Assembly: GCF_003240585.1 (NCBI RefSeq)
Contig: NZ_PCDP01000002.1
Coordinates: forward strand, 62,001 to 126,000
Direction of reading: 5' to 3'
DNA: 64,000 nt
Origin: Arminella tubonensis
GTDB lineage: Bacteria > Pseudomonadota > Alphaproteobacteria > Rhizobiales > Rhizobiaceae
Shown: positions 18,723 through 28,498 of the stretch, one piece after another
Layout of the letters: each line of letters starts with the position of its first letter
How positions within the stretch are numbered: position 1 is the first letter of the stretch
Notes under the pieces: generated by a model
Databases searched by the model: none
Seen by the model: the letters and a program-made list of their open reading frames with translations, nothing else
What the model was told of the DNA's origin: nothing
Made by a program: the position numbers and the translations under genes

Positions 18723-18831
18723 ATCGAAACTCCTTGAGAGGATCGGGAACGGTGTAACCGGGGCTCTATTAGTGTTCGGAGAGCAATCAACGCGCTTCAG
18801 ATCCAAATATTAGGTCCGACTTAGGCCTCGG

Positions 18832-18856
18832 GGAACATTCGACGAAGCCCATGGTT
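18832..18856 (+). promoter_or_regulatory. EcfG-type promoter of the 18.9-20.9 kb operon
   Basis: GGAAC (18832-18836), 17 bases, GTT (18854-18856). It lies about 50 bases ahead of the first start codon and points into a three-gene operon of stress-type proteins, a typical EcfG regulon target. Confidence 0.7.
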
Positions 18857-18906
18857 GAGCCAACAGCGCGGCCATGGCTGCCGCATCAATTACTGGAGGA
18901 GATGAA

Positions 18907-19458
18907 ATGTCAGAGGATATCAACCGGCCCGGAAGCCAGATCGAAACCACCACGCGTCAACAACCGCTGCCGACTGTCAATGACCTGAAGTCGAAAGTCA
19001 GCGACGATCTTGGCACCGCCAAACAGACGCTGAAAGACGGGGCGGAATCTGCAATGGATCAGGTGGGGGAGAGGGTTTCTGAGCAAAAGCACTTTGCCGC
19101 TCATCAAATCGCGGGGATTGCCACCGCACTTAAGAACGTTGGTACCGAACTTGAAAATGGCGATCAGGCAGATGTAGGCCGATTTGCAAAACAGATTGGC
19201 GAAAACGTCAAGACGCTTGCCGATAATCTTGAGGGTCGCGATCTTCGCGAGATTGCCAATATGGCTGAAGATTTTGGTCGCATGCAACCGCTCGCCTTCC
19301 TCGGGGTCGCAGCTCTTGCGGGGTTGGCCGCCAGCCGCTTCCTGACGGCGTCTTCAAAGCGCAGTCCTACATCGGGTGCCAGGCAAAAATCAGATGTCCA
19401 GGCCGGGTCTGCTCTGACTCGCCCGGCAATTGGGCTTGGGGGGCAATACAATGGTTGA
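18907..19458 (+). CDS. Small helical stress-associated protein with C-terminal membrane segment
   Basis: 183 residues from the ATG at 18907, which has a GGAGGAG ribosome site; the open frame extends 11 codons further without support. The first half is hydrophilic and helical (VNDLKSKVSDDLGTAKQTLK). A hydrophobic segment near residue 135 (PLAFLGVAALAGLAASRFL) ends shortly before the C-terminus. Such proteins are commonly named nutrient-deprivation-induced proteins in rhizobia. The gene overlaps the next by 8 bases and follows an EcfG-type promoter, so a role in membrane or envelope adjustment under stress is plausible. Biochemical function unknown. Confidence 0.8.
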   Translation: MSEDINRPGSQIETTTRQQPLPTVNDLKSKVSDDLGTAKQTLKDGAESAMDQVGERVSEQKHFAAHQIAGIATALKNVGTELENGDQADVGRFAKQIGENVKTLADNLEGRDLREIANMAEDFGRMQPLAFLGVAALAGLAASRFLTASSKRSPTSGARQKSDVQAGSALTRPAIGLGGQYNG

Positions 19459-19867
19459 CGCGGAAAAAAGTAAACCGCTTACCGAACTGATTGGCGGTCT
19501 CGTCTCGGATGTATCAGGTCTGGTTCGCAAGGAAATTGATCTTGCCAAGACGGAAGCATCGGAGAAGGTGACGCAGGCGATGGGCGGCATGGAAGTCCTT
19601 GTGGCCGGCCTGGTTTTGATTATCGGCGCAGTCGGGGTCTTTCTGAGCGCTCTTGTCAGCGGGCTTGCGGCATTGCTCGTGAGGCAGGGATTCAGTCTCG
19701 CCGCCTCAAATACGATCGCGGCCCTGGTGGTTGCCTTTGTCATTGCCCTCATCGGTTACGCCCTGCTGTCAAAAGGCCTCTCAGCATTCCGTGGAAGCAA
19801 TCTGAAACTGGATCGCACGGCCGCGTCGGTTCGTCGCGACGTTGACGTCGTAAAGGAGAGAATCTGA
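19451..19867 (+). CDS. Phage holin family-like membrane protein (DUF1469/Actin-organising type)
   Basis: 138 residues from MVDAEKSKPLTELIGGL at 19451. The N-terminal amphipathic part (LVSDVSGLVRKEIDLAKTEA) and two transmembrane helices (VLVAGLVLIIGAVGVFLSAL and TIAALVVAFVIALIGYALL) match the DUF1469 putative superfamily III holin-X profile. Despite the name, chromosomal and plasmid copies are not lysis genes; they sit in stress operons with DUF3618 proteins as here. Overlaps the upstream gene by 8 bases and the downstream gene by one base, so all three are co-translated. Confidence 0.85.
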   Translation: MVDAEKSKPLTELIGGLVSDVSGLVRKEIDLAKTEASEKVTQAMGGMEVLVAGLVLIIGAVGVFLSALVSGLAALLVRQGFSLAASNTIAALVVAFVIALIGYALLSKGLSAFRGSNLKLDRTAASVRRDVDVVKERI

Positions 19868-20859
19868 TGGAACGTTCGATGGAAAAATCATCCGCTGAAA
19901 TTCAACGGGAAATCGATGTGGACCGTCTTCGCATCGAAGACAGGATCGGTGCAATTCAGGAGCGCATGTCTCCGGGCCAGCTCGTCGACGAAGTTCTCGC
20001 CTATGCAAAAGGAACCGGGTCGGGAGAGTATGTGAGCAATCTTGGAAAAGCTCTCAAGGAAAACCCACTTCCAGTCGCGCTCATGGGCGTAAGCCTTGCA
20101 TGGCTGATTGCAAAACAGGGTCAGTCGAAAACGCTCGCGTCGCAAAACAGCATTCAGGTTGCCACTGGGGAATTCCCACTCTATGCGGCCGTCGGCGGCG
20201 TCCGACGTATCGGATCGCCAGAGCAGTCCGATGGCAAGTTTTATAGTTACTTCACGGACGAAGCGGGGACACGCTTCAAGGCGGTCACCGACGAAGCCGG
20301 AAGGCGCGCCGGCAATTTCATCGACGAGGCGGGAAAGACTTATCGAGGCTTTACTGACGCGGCGGGCAAGCATATCAGTCAAATGACTGACGACGCGGGC
20401 GCGGCGATTGATGCTTCGACCGGCTGGCTGTCCGACACTTGGGAACAGGTCAAGGATGCCGTCGGGGAAGTGACGCAGAAAGCTACCGAGACGGCCGGCG
20501 CGTTATCGAACAGGACATCTTCTGCTGGCACCCAGCTTGCCGATGGCACAACACGGCTTAACGACGCGATCATCACCCATTTTCGTGACCAGCCCTTGGT
20601 TGGTGGCGCCCTAGCTTTCGCGATGGGAGCTGCCATCGGCGCAGCATTGCCGCATACAGAAAGGGAGGATCAAGTTCTTGGCAAAGCGGCCGACGATCTG
20701 AAAGATAGTGCTAAGGCACAAGCTAGCGACGCGATAGATCGTGGCAAAGAGGTTGCCTCCAATATCGGAGACCAGGTCCTGGCCGCAGCATCTGAGATAC
20801 ACGATTCTGCGAAAGATCGAATTGTCCAAGGCATCGATCAAATACAAGAAAATAGGTGA
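19867..20859 (+). CDS. DUF3618 domain protein with DEAG repeats
   Basis: 330 residues. The N-terminal DUF3618 domain (SAEIQREIDVDRLRIEDRIG, then RMSPGQLVDEVL) ends in a membrane segment (PLPVALMGVSLAWLIAKQ). A repetitive centre follows, with FTDEAGTRFKAV, VTDEAGRRAGNF, IDEAGKTYRGF, FTDAAGKHIS and MTDDAGAAID, about 11 residues per unit. A second hydrophobic stretch with GxxxG-like spacing (ALAFAMGAAIGAALPH) and a charged helical tail complete it. The repeats suggest a long amphipathic helix lying on or linking membranes. Last gene of the EcfG-type operon. Function unknown. Confidence 0.85.
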   Translation: MERSMEKSSAEIQREIDVDRLRIEDRIGAIQERMSPGQLVDEVLAYAKGTGSGEYVSNLGKALKENPLPVALMGVSLAWLIAKQGQSKTLASQNSIQVATGEFPLYAAVGGVRRIGSPEQSDGKFYSYFTDEAGTRFKAVTDEAGRRAGNFIDEAGKTYRGFTDAAGKHISQMTDDAGAAIDASTGWLSDTWEQVKDAVGEVTQKATETAGALSNRTSSAGTQLADGTTRLNDAIITHFRDQPLVGGALAFAMGAAIGAALPHTEREDQVLGKAADDLKDSAKAQASDAIDRGKEVASNIGDQVLAAASEIHDSAKDRIVQGIDQIQENR

Positions 20860-21089
20860 GCTGATCACCGGCGTCAGCTGCCGCATTGTCGCCCATTGGG
20901 CGGCAGCGTGAGGCATTTCGTGAGTAAGTCCAAGCGTCGAATTGCGTTTACCGTTGTCCGGACGGCCGGAAACAGGGCATCATTGCAGGTTAATTAACGT
21001 CTCTTGCCGAAGCGTTACGGTAGCAGGAGAGCGACATTTCTGATCAGTACAGTTCACTCAGCCGGGCACCATCATAGGTGCAATAGACT

Positions 21090-21929
21090 TCAGAGCTTGA
21101 GTTGCTCCAACGCGCTAAAGCGCAACGCCCTGCCGTCGGCGGCAACCACTGAATGCATTTCCTTCTCAAGGGCATCGCGGTCGTCGACGCCCCGCAGAAG
21201 ACGGCCAGCGAGCACATCGAAACGGCCGTCAGCAATATCGGCGATAAGAAGAGCGGCTCGCGATGGATCAATATCGACGCCATCGTCAAAGAGCTGCTGG
21301 ATACCGGGCAAATAGGTTTTGCCTGCCTCCGATGACAGCTGCATTTCGGTCATAGCGCTTCGAACAAGCCCAGGATCTACGGCAAAGGCGAGCACTCCAT
21401 GTCCGATTGTCGTATCGTTGAGGCACTCTGTCAGACGCATGATCGCTGCTTTACTGGATGCATAACCTGAGCCATGCGGAAAGCTGTTTCCCGTTCCGCC
21501 TCCGACCAGGTTGACAATCCGCCCCCTGCCCCTCGCTATCATTGCCGGAGATGCTGCGCGGCAGGTGTGGAACGTTCCTTGCAAATTGATTTCGACATCC
21601 CGCCACCAGTCACGGGGATCGCAATCCCATATGGGACCGAACGCCCGGAATGAGCCATGGTTATTGACCAGCGTATCAACTGGGCCCAATTCGGCTGCGA
21701 TGCGGATAAAAGCGCTTTCGACGGAGCTATAGTCTGTGACATCGACCGTAAGCGCGATCGCGCGTCCGCCCTCGCCTTCGATCAGCGAGACCGTTTCCTC
21801 GATCTCGACGGCCGTTCGCGCAAGCACGGCGACCTTAGCGCCATCGCGTGCTTGTTGACGGGCGATTTCGCGACCAATGCCTCTGCCGCCACCCGTGACG
21901 ACTGCTACCGTGTTCAAGAGCTGAGCCAT
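21090..21929 (-). CDS. SDR family NAD(P)-dependent oxidoreductase
   Basis: 279 residues with a complete classical short-chain dehydrogenase fold: cofactor motif VVTGGGRGIGRE, acidic DVTD, the NNHG motif (normally NNAG) and the catalytic YASSK. FAVDPGLVRSAM is the usual PG motif. Length is slightly above the family mean because of a C-terminal extension (DVLAGRLLRGVDDRDALEKE) seen in some stress-linked SDRs. The gene stands alone between intergenic stretches; substrate unknown. It is probably intact and expressed from its own promoter near 21.95 kb. Confidence 0.9.
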   Translation of the reverse strand: MAQLLNTVAVVTGGGRGIGREIARQQARDGAKVAVLARTAVEIEETVSLIEGEGGRAIALTVDVTDYSSVESAFIRIAAELGPVDTLVNNHGSFRAFGPIWDCDPRDWWRDVEINLQGTFHTCRAASPAMIARGRGRIVNLVGGGTGNSFPHGSGYASSKAAIMRLTECLNDTTIGHGVLAFAVDPGLVRSAMTEMQLSSEAGKTYLPGIQQLFDDGVDIDPSRAALLIADIADGRFDVLAGRLLRGVDDRDALEKEMHSVVAADGRALRFSALEQLKL

Positions 21930-22132
21930 TTTGTGCTTCCTAATGCTGAAGGGCGTTGCTGCAGCAACACTTCTAATTTTGCCGTCGGGCGATCCAATCC
22001 TATGTAGACAACGGAGCGATCAGATCAATACAGTTGCCGGCGACCGCCCTTTTCCGTGGGGCCGCAAGGTTGAAGCTATGGTGTAGAAACAGCGCTTAGA
22101 TGGATGACGTCTGATCGACAACTTGCCTCTTG
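21930..22132. other. Upstream region of the SDR gene
   Basis: No gene or clear site seen. AT-richer DNA near 21960-22000 probably holds the SDR promoter. Confidence 0.3.
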
Positions 22133-22615
22133 CTATGTCACCTCACCGAGGTCAAGAGCCTGCTCGCCCGATACGATGGCAGCAAACTCGTCTCCACCTA
22201 ATCTGAATGCGTTCCATCGGCATGCCGCCGATATCCGATCTGCAACCGCCTGAACCAACGCGCCACCCGCAGCGTGCCCAAAAGTGTCATTCACCAGTTT
22301 CAAGGTGTCGATATCAGCGAGCAGTACTTCCCAGGGGCGACCGGGTTGGAGCAGTTCCTGCCCCAGGACCCGATTGAAGCTGGCGCGATTTGGTAGCCGG
22401 TTAAAACATCACAGTATGCCAACCTCTGACGCTGCATCACCCGCTCCTCTCGATCGAGGGCGATCGAGCACGAATGGACGCATCCTTCAACAATCGCCTG
22501 CCCCACGGCGCTGGGACCGGTACACTCTCGATAATAGACGGCGAACGTACCAACGAGCCGTTCGCCACTTTTAATCGGGGTAGACCAGCACGCTGAAAGC
22601 GCGCTTCACTAAGCT
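22133..22615 (-). pseudogene. GAF-GGDEF diguanylate cyclase relic
   Basis: Reading the minus strand gives the end of a GAF domain (CWSTPIKSGERLVGTFAVYY, then IVEGCVHSCSIALDREER), a linker and, after one frameshift at DVLTG, the GGDEF domain: LPNRASFNRVLGQE, LLADIDTLKLVNDTFGHAAG and FRLGGDEFAAI. The signature loop GGDEF is intact, but the domain stops about 20 residues later at a TAG (22133), removing the C-terminal half, and the protein N-terminus is absent. It cannot make cyclic di-GMP. Confidence 0.75.
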
Positions 22616-22949
22616 CAGATTGAGGCACATGGTCACCTCACCGGTGGTGTTGCTCACCGGACCGCCGGTTTCCGAAAATCGAATTGATACAAGGATGAGT
22701 AACTCCTGCTGAGTTACAGGATGCTATCCCGACCGTCAGAGGAGAGGTAGCCGTGCACATCGCACATCATCAATGCATCGTTTGCAGCAATAAAAGTGTT
22801 CTGCTTCGGGGAGTTGATCTGTGCATCCGGCTGGAAGTCGAAGTATAGGGCGGGGCACGGGTCGTCATCGGTGGATGGGCGAAACGAACGGCAAGTTCCG
22901 CTTGCTATCGATCTTCCTCGCGCAATTCATACTCGTCGTCTCTCGACCT
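22616..22949. other. Intergenic stretch
   Basis: No gene seen. A short perfect hairpin (GTAACTC/GAGTTAC, five-base loop) lies near 22700 with no T tract. Confidence 0.3.
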
Positions 22950-23693
22950 TCAGGATAGGCTGACATATGCGCTCAATCGCATGATGACTGGTGCGTAATC
23001 GCCGTTCGGCAAATGTCTTCTCAAAGAGCGATCAGCCGTTAGCATTACTGTTTCGGATATGATGCTCGCATGATCTTCGGCGGATTGGTTGCCCCCTACA
23101 ACCTTGATATGCGTTTCATCAATCCGTTCTTTGAAGAAGGCGACATGACCCAAGCGCAGATTTTGACCGGTCGACGGGTTGAAGCAGGTAAATATCGCCA
23201 AATCCCCTTCCTCTGGACTGTTGGTTTTTCGGAAGGCCGGCTCCAGGAAGGACTGAGACGAAGCGCTTCCGCTTCCGTTTCTGCCACTACGGTGGATGCA
23301 AAAATTGGCAAACGCTGCGCACCAGGGGACGACATCGCCATTTGGCGTCAATATGTTCTCGAAGAACTTTGCGATGAGTGGATTTGGTGCTGCCGGTGGG
23401 GGCATTTGAGAGATCAGCGCTGGCTCCTTCGCATAGAAACGGTCAACGAATGTCTGCGCAATATCTATTGGACGAGGGCCAGTGGGAGTTTTTGCAATAA
23501 TTTCATTGGCTCTTCGTGCCTGAACAACAGTCGCAACTAGTCTTTGCGAATGTTGTGGGTGTGGGCTGACGACCGGCGGGTATTCGAGTTGAGAGATTAT
23601 CTCCCTATGGCGGCTCTTGGGAAAGGCTTTTCCACCTTTCAACAGTGCCGGTATCATGAGACACCCAGCAACAAAATTGCGTCGGAAAATCAT
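22950..23693 (-). CDS. NlpC/P60-CHAP-like cysteine amidase (TIGR02594 type)
   Basis: 247 residues. The N-terminus (FRRNFVAGCLMIPALL) is a hydrophobic export signal with a twin-arginine-like start. The C-terminal half is a papain-like amidase: PWCAAFANFC carries the nucleophile Cys125, LRLGHVAFF gives His184 and VVGGNQS gives Asn203; EEGDLAIF precedes the His as in CHAP/TIGR02594 enzymes. It probably cleaves peptide bonds in peptidoglycan or a similar substrate in the periplasm. The central linker is Pro-rich. It stands alone, with no phage genes nearby. Confidence 0.8.
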   Translation of the reverse strand: MIFRRNFVAGCLMIPALLKGGKAFPKSRHREIISQLEYPPVVSPHPQHSQRLVATVVQARRANEIIAKTPTGPRPIDIAQTFVDRFYAKEPALISQMPPPAAPNPLIAKFFENILTPNGDVVPWCAAFANFCIHRSGRNGSGSASSQSFLEPAFRKTNSPEEGDLAIFTCFNPSTGQNLRLGHVAFFKERIDETHIKVVGGNQSAEDHASIISETVMLTADRSLRRHLPNGDYAPVIMRLSAYVSLS

Positions 23694-23809
23694 TTGCCCC
23701 TCTCTCGCAAGTTATTGCTTTTGTGATGATTCCTCATGCACCTGTTGCCGAACTGTGATTCTACGAATGCCCCAGCCCACCATCGAGCCGGACATTGGGG
23801 TCAAGCGGT

Positions 23810-24316
23810 TCAAGCGAGCCGTTTCTCGACCGCACTTTTGACGTTCACCGAGGCCGTAGCCAGTTTGGTCAGTGCCTCATCGGTCGCCGACTCCTCCCGT
23901 AGAGTGGCATCGAGCAGCGCAACGGCGTCCGTAATGCCGAGCTGGGTCGCCCAAGTCTTGAGTGTTGCGTAGCGGGTGATCTCATAATGCTCGACCGCCT
24001 GGGCAGAAGAGATAAGGCCCGCATCGAGAGCGGGTGAACCCTTGAATTCGTCCATGATCTCGTCGCCTTCGGCGATGATCCCTTGAATTGCCTCGCAGGT
24101 TTTGCCACGGACCGGTTTGTCGAGGATTTCGAAAACCCGCTGCAGCCGTTCGATATGCCCTTGCGTTTCTTCTTGGTGCTTTTCGAAAGCTGCTTTCAGC
24201 TCTGGTGCCTGCGCGGCCCGCGCCATTTTCGGCAATAGCCTCAAAACCTGGCGTTCGGCGAAATAGATGTCTTTCAGCGTGTCGAGAAATAGATCGTCAA
24301 GGGTCTTGTCTGCCAT
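23810..24316 (-). CDS. DUF892 ferritin-like protein (YciF family)
   Basis: 168 residues from the ATG at 24316, which follows an AGGAGG ribosome site (AGAAGGAGGCTCCC ahead of the ATG); the open frame reaches 24415 but that part lies across the promoter. The helical bundle residues DTLKDIYFAERQVLRLLPKM, KHQEETQGHIERL, EHYEITRYATL and LREESATDE match the YciF/DUF892 family, which forms dimeric four-helix ferritin-like bundles linked to stress. An EcfG-type promoter lies 34-58 bases upstream, consistent with a general stress gene. Confidence 0.93.
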   Translation of the reverse strand: MADKTLDDLFLDTLKDIYFAERQVLRLLPKMARAAQAPELKAAFEKHQEETQGHIERLQRVFEILDKPVRGKTCEAIQGIIAEGDEIMDEFKGSPALDAGLISSAQAVEHYEITRYATLKTWATQLGITDAVALLDATLREESATDEALTKLATASVNVKSAVEKRLA

Positions 24317-24349
24317 GGGAGCCTCCTTCTGGCTGTCGCAATGCCCTTC

Positions 24350-24374
24350 AACTTGATGCGTCACTAAATGTTCC
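24350..24374 (-). promoter_or_regulatory. EcfG-type promoter of the DUF892 gene
   Basis: Minus-strand GGAAC (24374-24370), 17 bases, GTT (24352-24350). The predicted start of transcription near 24343 leaves a leader of about 27 bases that contains the ribosome site, which supports the ATG at 24316. Confidence 0.7.
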
Positions 24375-24853
24375 AGGCAGCTCGACCGATGCGTTTTTGG
24401 ATTCCCTACAGTCATGCCTTCCCAAACGAGCGCGTTAAGGTCGACGACGATGGCGCGACTGAGCTATAGTGCGTCGTCGCGCCCTCAGACGGACCGACGA
24501 TGCATCGGGGTGGCGCCGGGCAAGGACAACTTTGCTATCGGCGTGCCTTTCTACCGCACCGCCAAAACACGCGCGTCAGCGCCAGAGGCTGCCGATTGAT
24601 GCGTGGATCGGATGGGATCTCGCAGACAAAGCGGAGGGGTTGAACCGCCTAGGGCGTCGATCGGGAACAAAATATGCGTTGGGCGCTTCTCACGTCTGAG
24701 GTCGCGTGTCGTGCCAACCGGACGTGACAGTGATGACGAACGCAGGGATTTCTTGCGGCCAACGAAAACGGCAGTCGCGCGTCCCACCGTCCGGCCCGCG
24801 CCTCAGCTCCATCGTCATTCGACGCGGGAGGTGGATGTGTATTGGGGACTGCC
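24375..24853. other. Intergenic region upstream of ligD
   Basis: No gene recognised. A GGAAC at about 24662 has no GTT at the right distance, so I see no EcfG-type promoter for ligD. Confidence 0.35.
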
Positions 24854-27529
24854 ATGGCCAGCGACAAATTATCAACCTACAAGCAGAAGCGTGATTTCCA
24901 GAAGACCCATGAGCCGAGCGGCCAGACGGAGCTGAAGGCGTCGAACCGCCGCCGCTTCGTCATCCAGAAACATGACGCGACGCGATTGCATTACGATCTT
25001 CGGCTTGAGCTTGATGGCGTGTTTAAATCTTGGGCGGTGACCAAGGGACCGTCGCTCGATCCGCACGACAAGCGTCTTGCCGTCGAGGTCGAGGATCATC
25101 CGCTCGACTACGGCGACTTCGAAGGTACGATCCCGAAAGGCCAGTATGGCGGCGGCACGGTGATGCTCTGGGACCGCGGTTACTGGGAGCCGGAAGGCAA
25201 TAAAAGCCCTGAGCAGGCGCTGGCCAAGGGTGATTTCAAGTTCACCCTGGAAGGTGAGCGGCTCCATGGCAGCTTCGTCCTCGTGCGGATGCGCAACGAT
25301 CGCGACGGCGGCAAGCGCACCAACTGGCTGCTGATCAAGCATCACGATGATTTCTCCGTCGAGGAAAACGGCGCGGCAGTACTGGAAGAGAACGCAACCT
25401 CTGTCGCCTCCGGCCGGACGATGGAAGCGATCGCCGCCGGCAAGGGGAAAAAGCCGAAGCCGTTCATGATCGAAAGCGGCGACATGCAGGCGGATGCGGT
25501 CTGGGACAGCAACCACGGCCTTGCCGCCGATGAACGCAAAGCCGAAACCAAAACCAAGAAGAAGCCGGCCCAGACAAAGGCAGCCAAGTCCGCGATGCCC
25601 GACTTCATCGCGCCGCAGCTCTGCGAAACACGCGAGCGTCCACCCTCGGCAGACGGCTGGATCCACGAAATCAAGTTCGACGGCTACCGCATCCAGATGC
25701 GCATCGAAAACAGCGAGGTGACGCTCAAGACCCGCAAGGGTCTCGACTGGACAGGCAAATATCCGGCCATCGCGGCGTCGGCCGCAAACCTGCCCGATGC
25801 CATCATCGACGGGGAGATCTGCGCGCTTGACGAACACGGCGCGCCGGATTTTGCCGCTCTGCAGGCGGCGCTGTCGGAAGGCAAGACCGATGCGCTGGTC
25901 TACTTTGCCTTCGACCTGTTGTTCGAGGGCGACGAGGACCTACGGCAACTGCCGCTGACAGACCGCAAGGTTCGTCTGCAGAAACTGCTTGACAACGCTG
26001 GCGAGGATCCACGACTGCGGTTCGTCGAGCATTTCGAGACCGGCGGCGATGCGGTCCTGAAGTCGGCTTGCCGGCTGTCGCTGGAAGGCATCGTTTCGAA
26101 ACGAGTCGATGCGCCCTATCACTCCGGCCGCACCGAGACCTGGGCCAAGTCCAAATGCCGGGCCGGCCATGAGGTGGTGATCGGCGCTTACGCCAAGACC
26201 AACGGCAAGTTCCGCTCGCTGCTTGTCGGCGTCAACCGTGGTCCCCACTTCGTCTATGTCGGTCGGGTCGGGACCGGCTACGGCGCGAAGGTCGTCGATA
26301 TGATTTTACCGAAGCTTCGCGAACTCGAGGCGACCAAATCCCCCTTTACCGGCATCGGTGCGCCAAAGAAAGGTCCAGAAATCGTCTGGCTCAAGCCCCA
26401 GCTCGTCGCCGAGATCCAGTTCGCCGGCTGGACCGCCGATGGTCTCGTGCGGCAGGCGGCGTTTAAAGGCTTGCGCGAGGATAAGCCCGCTGGAGAGGTG
26501 GTGGCCGAAAGGCCGGCTTCGCCGAGCACGGCCGCCGTGCCCGATCCAGAGGTAGAGGTAGAGGTAGAGGTCAAAACGCCGGCGGCAACGAAGACCTTCC
26601 GAATGGGTGGCAAAGCGAGTGTGATGGGCGTGTTGATCTCCAATCCGGAAAAGCCCCTGTGGCCGGATGCCGGAGACGACAAGCCGGTGACCAAGGTCGA
26701 GCTTGCGCAATATTACGAAGCCGTCGGACCTTGGCTCATCGACCATATCAAAGGCCGGCCGTGCTCGATCATCCGAACTCCGGATGGCATCGGCAGTGAG
26801 CAGTTCTTCCAGCGCCACGCCATGCCGGGAACATCGAACCTCCTCGAACTGGTGGCCGTCTTCGGCGACAAGAAACCCTATCTGCAGATCGATCGCGTCG
26901 AGGGCCTTGCCGCCATCGCGCAGATCGGCGGAGTGGAATTGCACCCCTGGAATTGCGAACCGAAGCTGCCTGAAGTCCCGGGTCGCCTCGTCTTCGACCT
27001 CGATCCAGGCCCCGACGTACCCTTCTCAACAGTGGTCGAGGCCGCCCGCGGGATGCGCGATCGCCTCGATGAACTTGGCCTCGTTAGCTTCTGCAAGACC
27101 ACCGGCGGCAAGGGGCTGCATGTGGTCACGCCCCTGGCGGTTGCCAAGGGCAAGAAATTGGCCTGGCCTGAGGCGAAGGGTTTCGCGCACGACGTCTGCC
27201 TGCAGATGGCGCGCGAGAACCCGGAGCTCTACCTGATCAAGATGGCGAAGAACCAGCGCAATGGTCGCATCTTTTTGGACTACCTGCGCAACGATCGGAT
27301 GGCGACTGCGGTCGCACCGCTGTCGCCGCGGGCCCGGCCCGGCGCCACGGTATCGATGCCGCTTACCTGGAGCCAGGTGAAGACGGATCTCGATCCGAAG
27401 CGTTTCACTATCCGCACCGTGCCGGCGTTACTTCAAAAGACGAGCGCCTGGCAGGACTATTGCGACGGTCAGCGCTCGCTCGAACAGGCGATCAAGCGCT
27501 TTGCCAAGTTGATGAAGCAGGCGGCCTGA
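24854..27529 (+). CDS. ligD: DNA ligase D (multifunctional NHEJ ligase)
   Basis: 891 residues from the ATG at 24854; an in-frame TTG four codons earlier is less likely. Three modules appear in the order phosphoesterase, ligase, polymerase. The 3-prime phosphoesterase has [19 protein letters not shown] and [16 protein letters not shown]. The ATP-dependent ligase has EIKFDGYR with the nucleotidyl-lysine at about 274, then [11 protein letters not shown] and GIVSKR. The archaeo-eukaryotic primase-type polymerase has [13 protein letters not shown] with its metal Asp pair near 715 and [10 protein letters not shown]. It repairs double-strand breaks with Ku. A Glu/Val tandem near 26550 (GAGGTA repeated) links ligase and polymerase. 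The neighbouring ku genes are broken, so Ku must come from elsewhere. Confidence 0.96.
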   Translation: MASDKLSTYKQKRDFQKTHEPSGQTELKASNRRRFVIQKHDATRLHYDLRLELDGVFKSWAVTKGPSLDPHDKRLAVEVEDHPLDYGDFEGTIPKGQYGGGTVMLWDRGYWEPEGNKSPEQALAKGDFKFTLEGERLHGSFVLVRMRNDRDGGKRTNWLLIKHHDDFSVEENGAAVLEENATSVASGRTMEAIAAGKGKKPKPFMIESGDMQADAVWDSNHGLAADERKAETKTKKKPAQTKAAKSAMPDFIAPQLCETRERPPSADGWIHEIKFDGYRIQMRIENSEVTLKTRKGLDWTGKYPAIAASAANLPDAIIDGEICALDEHGAPDFAALQAALSEGKTDALVYFAFDLLFEGDEDLRQLPLTDRKVRLQKLLDNAGEDPRLRFVEHFETGGDAVLKSACRLSLEGIVSKRVDAPYHSGRTETWAKSKCRAGHEVVIGAYAKTNGKFRSLLVGVNRGPHFVYVGRVGTGYGAKVVDMILPKLRELEATKSPFTGIGAPKKGPEIVWLKPQLVAEIQFAGWTADGLVRQAAFKGLREDKPAGEVVAERPASPSTAAVPDPEVEVEVEVKTPAATKTFRMGGKASVMGVLISNPEKPLWPDAGDDKPVTKVELAQYYEAVGPWLIDHIKGRPCSIIRTPDGIGSEQFFQRHAMPGTSNLLELVAVFGDKKPYLQIDRVEGLAAIAQIGGVELHPWNCEPKLPEVPGRLVFDLDPGPDVPFSTVVEAARGMRDRLDELGLVSFCKTTGGKGLHVVTPLAVAKGKKLAWPEAKGFAHDVCLQMARENPELYLIKMAKNQRNGRIFLDYLRNDRMATAVAPLSPRARPGATVSMPLTWSQVKTDLDPKRFTIRTVPALLQKTSAWQDYCDGQRSLEQAIKRFAKLMKQAA

Positions 27530-27544
27530 CTAATCGGCCGCCGC

Positions 27545-28498
27545 ATGGCGAGTGAACTTGAATTCGCAACTCCGCGGTACAGCACGATGAAACAGGAACC
27601 GAACAGCGATGCTCCCTCACCGCCGCGCGATGGCGCGACGACAGAGCTGCCTCACGATCGCATCACAGTGCAGCGCTTTCGCCAAGCCTTTCCGCGCGCA
27701 CGATGGAGCGATCGTCTCAATGCCTGGTTCGTGCCGGGGCGGACCGCTGAGAGGCGCATCGGTCGTTGGCTGGCGGAAATTGAAGCGGAGGGAGAGGCTT
27801 TCGCCGATGAGAAGGGCAAAGATGCCTTCGCGTTCGATCCGATCAAAAGCCGCTATTTGGAAGCAGGTCCGTCTTTCTTTCGAATCCGGACACCCTATTC
27901 CCGTACCATCGTCAACGAGATCAGGGAGATTCCCCTTGCGCGCTGGGATGCGGACCGGCGCCTGTGGATGGTGCCTTACCGCTCGTTCGACGAACTCCGC
28001 CGGCGGTGGCCGGCTATAGAGATGGCCGCCGAACGCAATGAGCCCGAGATGCGGAAGGCGCGGCGTGAAGCGATCAAGGGTACCGGGGAAGATGAAGCGT
28101 CTAAGGCGCGGACGAGGGAGCGCCGGCGGAAACGGTACCCCGTCCCTGCCAATGACGGCCCGCCGTTGCAGCGCTCCATCAGCACACATGCCGGGATCGT
28201 TTTCTTCACGCGCACGGACGGCGAACTGGCCGACACAGCGACCGTCGATACGTTCTATTTTCCCGCAAGACACCATGAGGAGTATGTCTGGGCGTCGTGG
28301 CGATCGGGCTCGCTGGAAGAATTGGTGACCACCTGGCCGGCGCGGACATCTCCGGGCCGACAAGAGCTTGAACGCGGCTGGTGGCTTTCGACGCTTGATG
28401 AATTGCGAACAGCGCGCCGAGATGCCAAATCGAGGAGGCGAGCGCGGCAGCGCAGGGAAAAGGAAGCGTCGTCTGAGCGAACAGCAGAAAACCCTTGA
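27545..28498 (+). CDS. Protein with two HARP-like repeats, linked to ligD
   Basis: 317 residues, beginning 15 bases after ligD. Two related segments stand out: VQRFRQAFPRARWSDRLNAW with FVPGR (about residues 40-70) and IREIPLARWDADRRLWMVPY (about 125-145). Both have the pattern P.ARWd.r...W.VP of HARP-type modules, which in SMARCAL1-like annealing helicases bind branched DNA. No helicase motor is present. The C-terminal third is basic (TRERRRKRYP; SRRRARQRREKE). Position suggests a DNA-repair accessory role. The start could also be the ATG at 27587. The family link is by pattern only. Confidence 0.65.
   Translation: MASELEFATPRYSTMKQEPNSDAPSPPRDGATTELPHDRITVQRFRQAFPRARWSDRLNAWFVPGRTAERRIGRWLAEIEAEGEAFADEKGKDAFAFDPIKSRYLEAGPSFFRIRTPYSRTIVNEIREIPLARWDADRRLWMVPYRSFDELRRRWPAIEMAAERNEPEMRKARREAIKGTGEDEASKARTRERRRKRYPVPANDGPPLQRSISTHAGIVFFTRTDGELADTATVDTFYFPARHHEEYVWASWRSGSLEELVTTWPARTSPGRQELERGWWLSTLDELRTARRDAKSRRRARQRREKEASSERTAENP

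Noticed and set aside
24655..24690. GGAAC upstream of ligD as an EcfG promoter
   Set aside because: The only GTT lies 9 bases away rather than 16-17, so the signature is not met.
24872..25837. 321-codon minus-strand frame inside ligD
   Set aside because: Mirror frame of a GC-rich gene; no ribosome site and no family character, while the plus-strand LigD motifs are complete.
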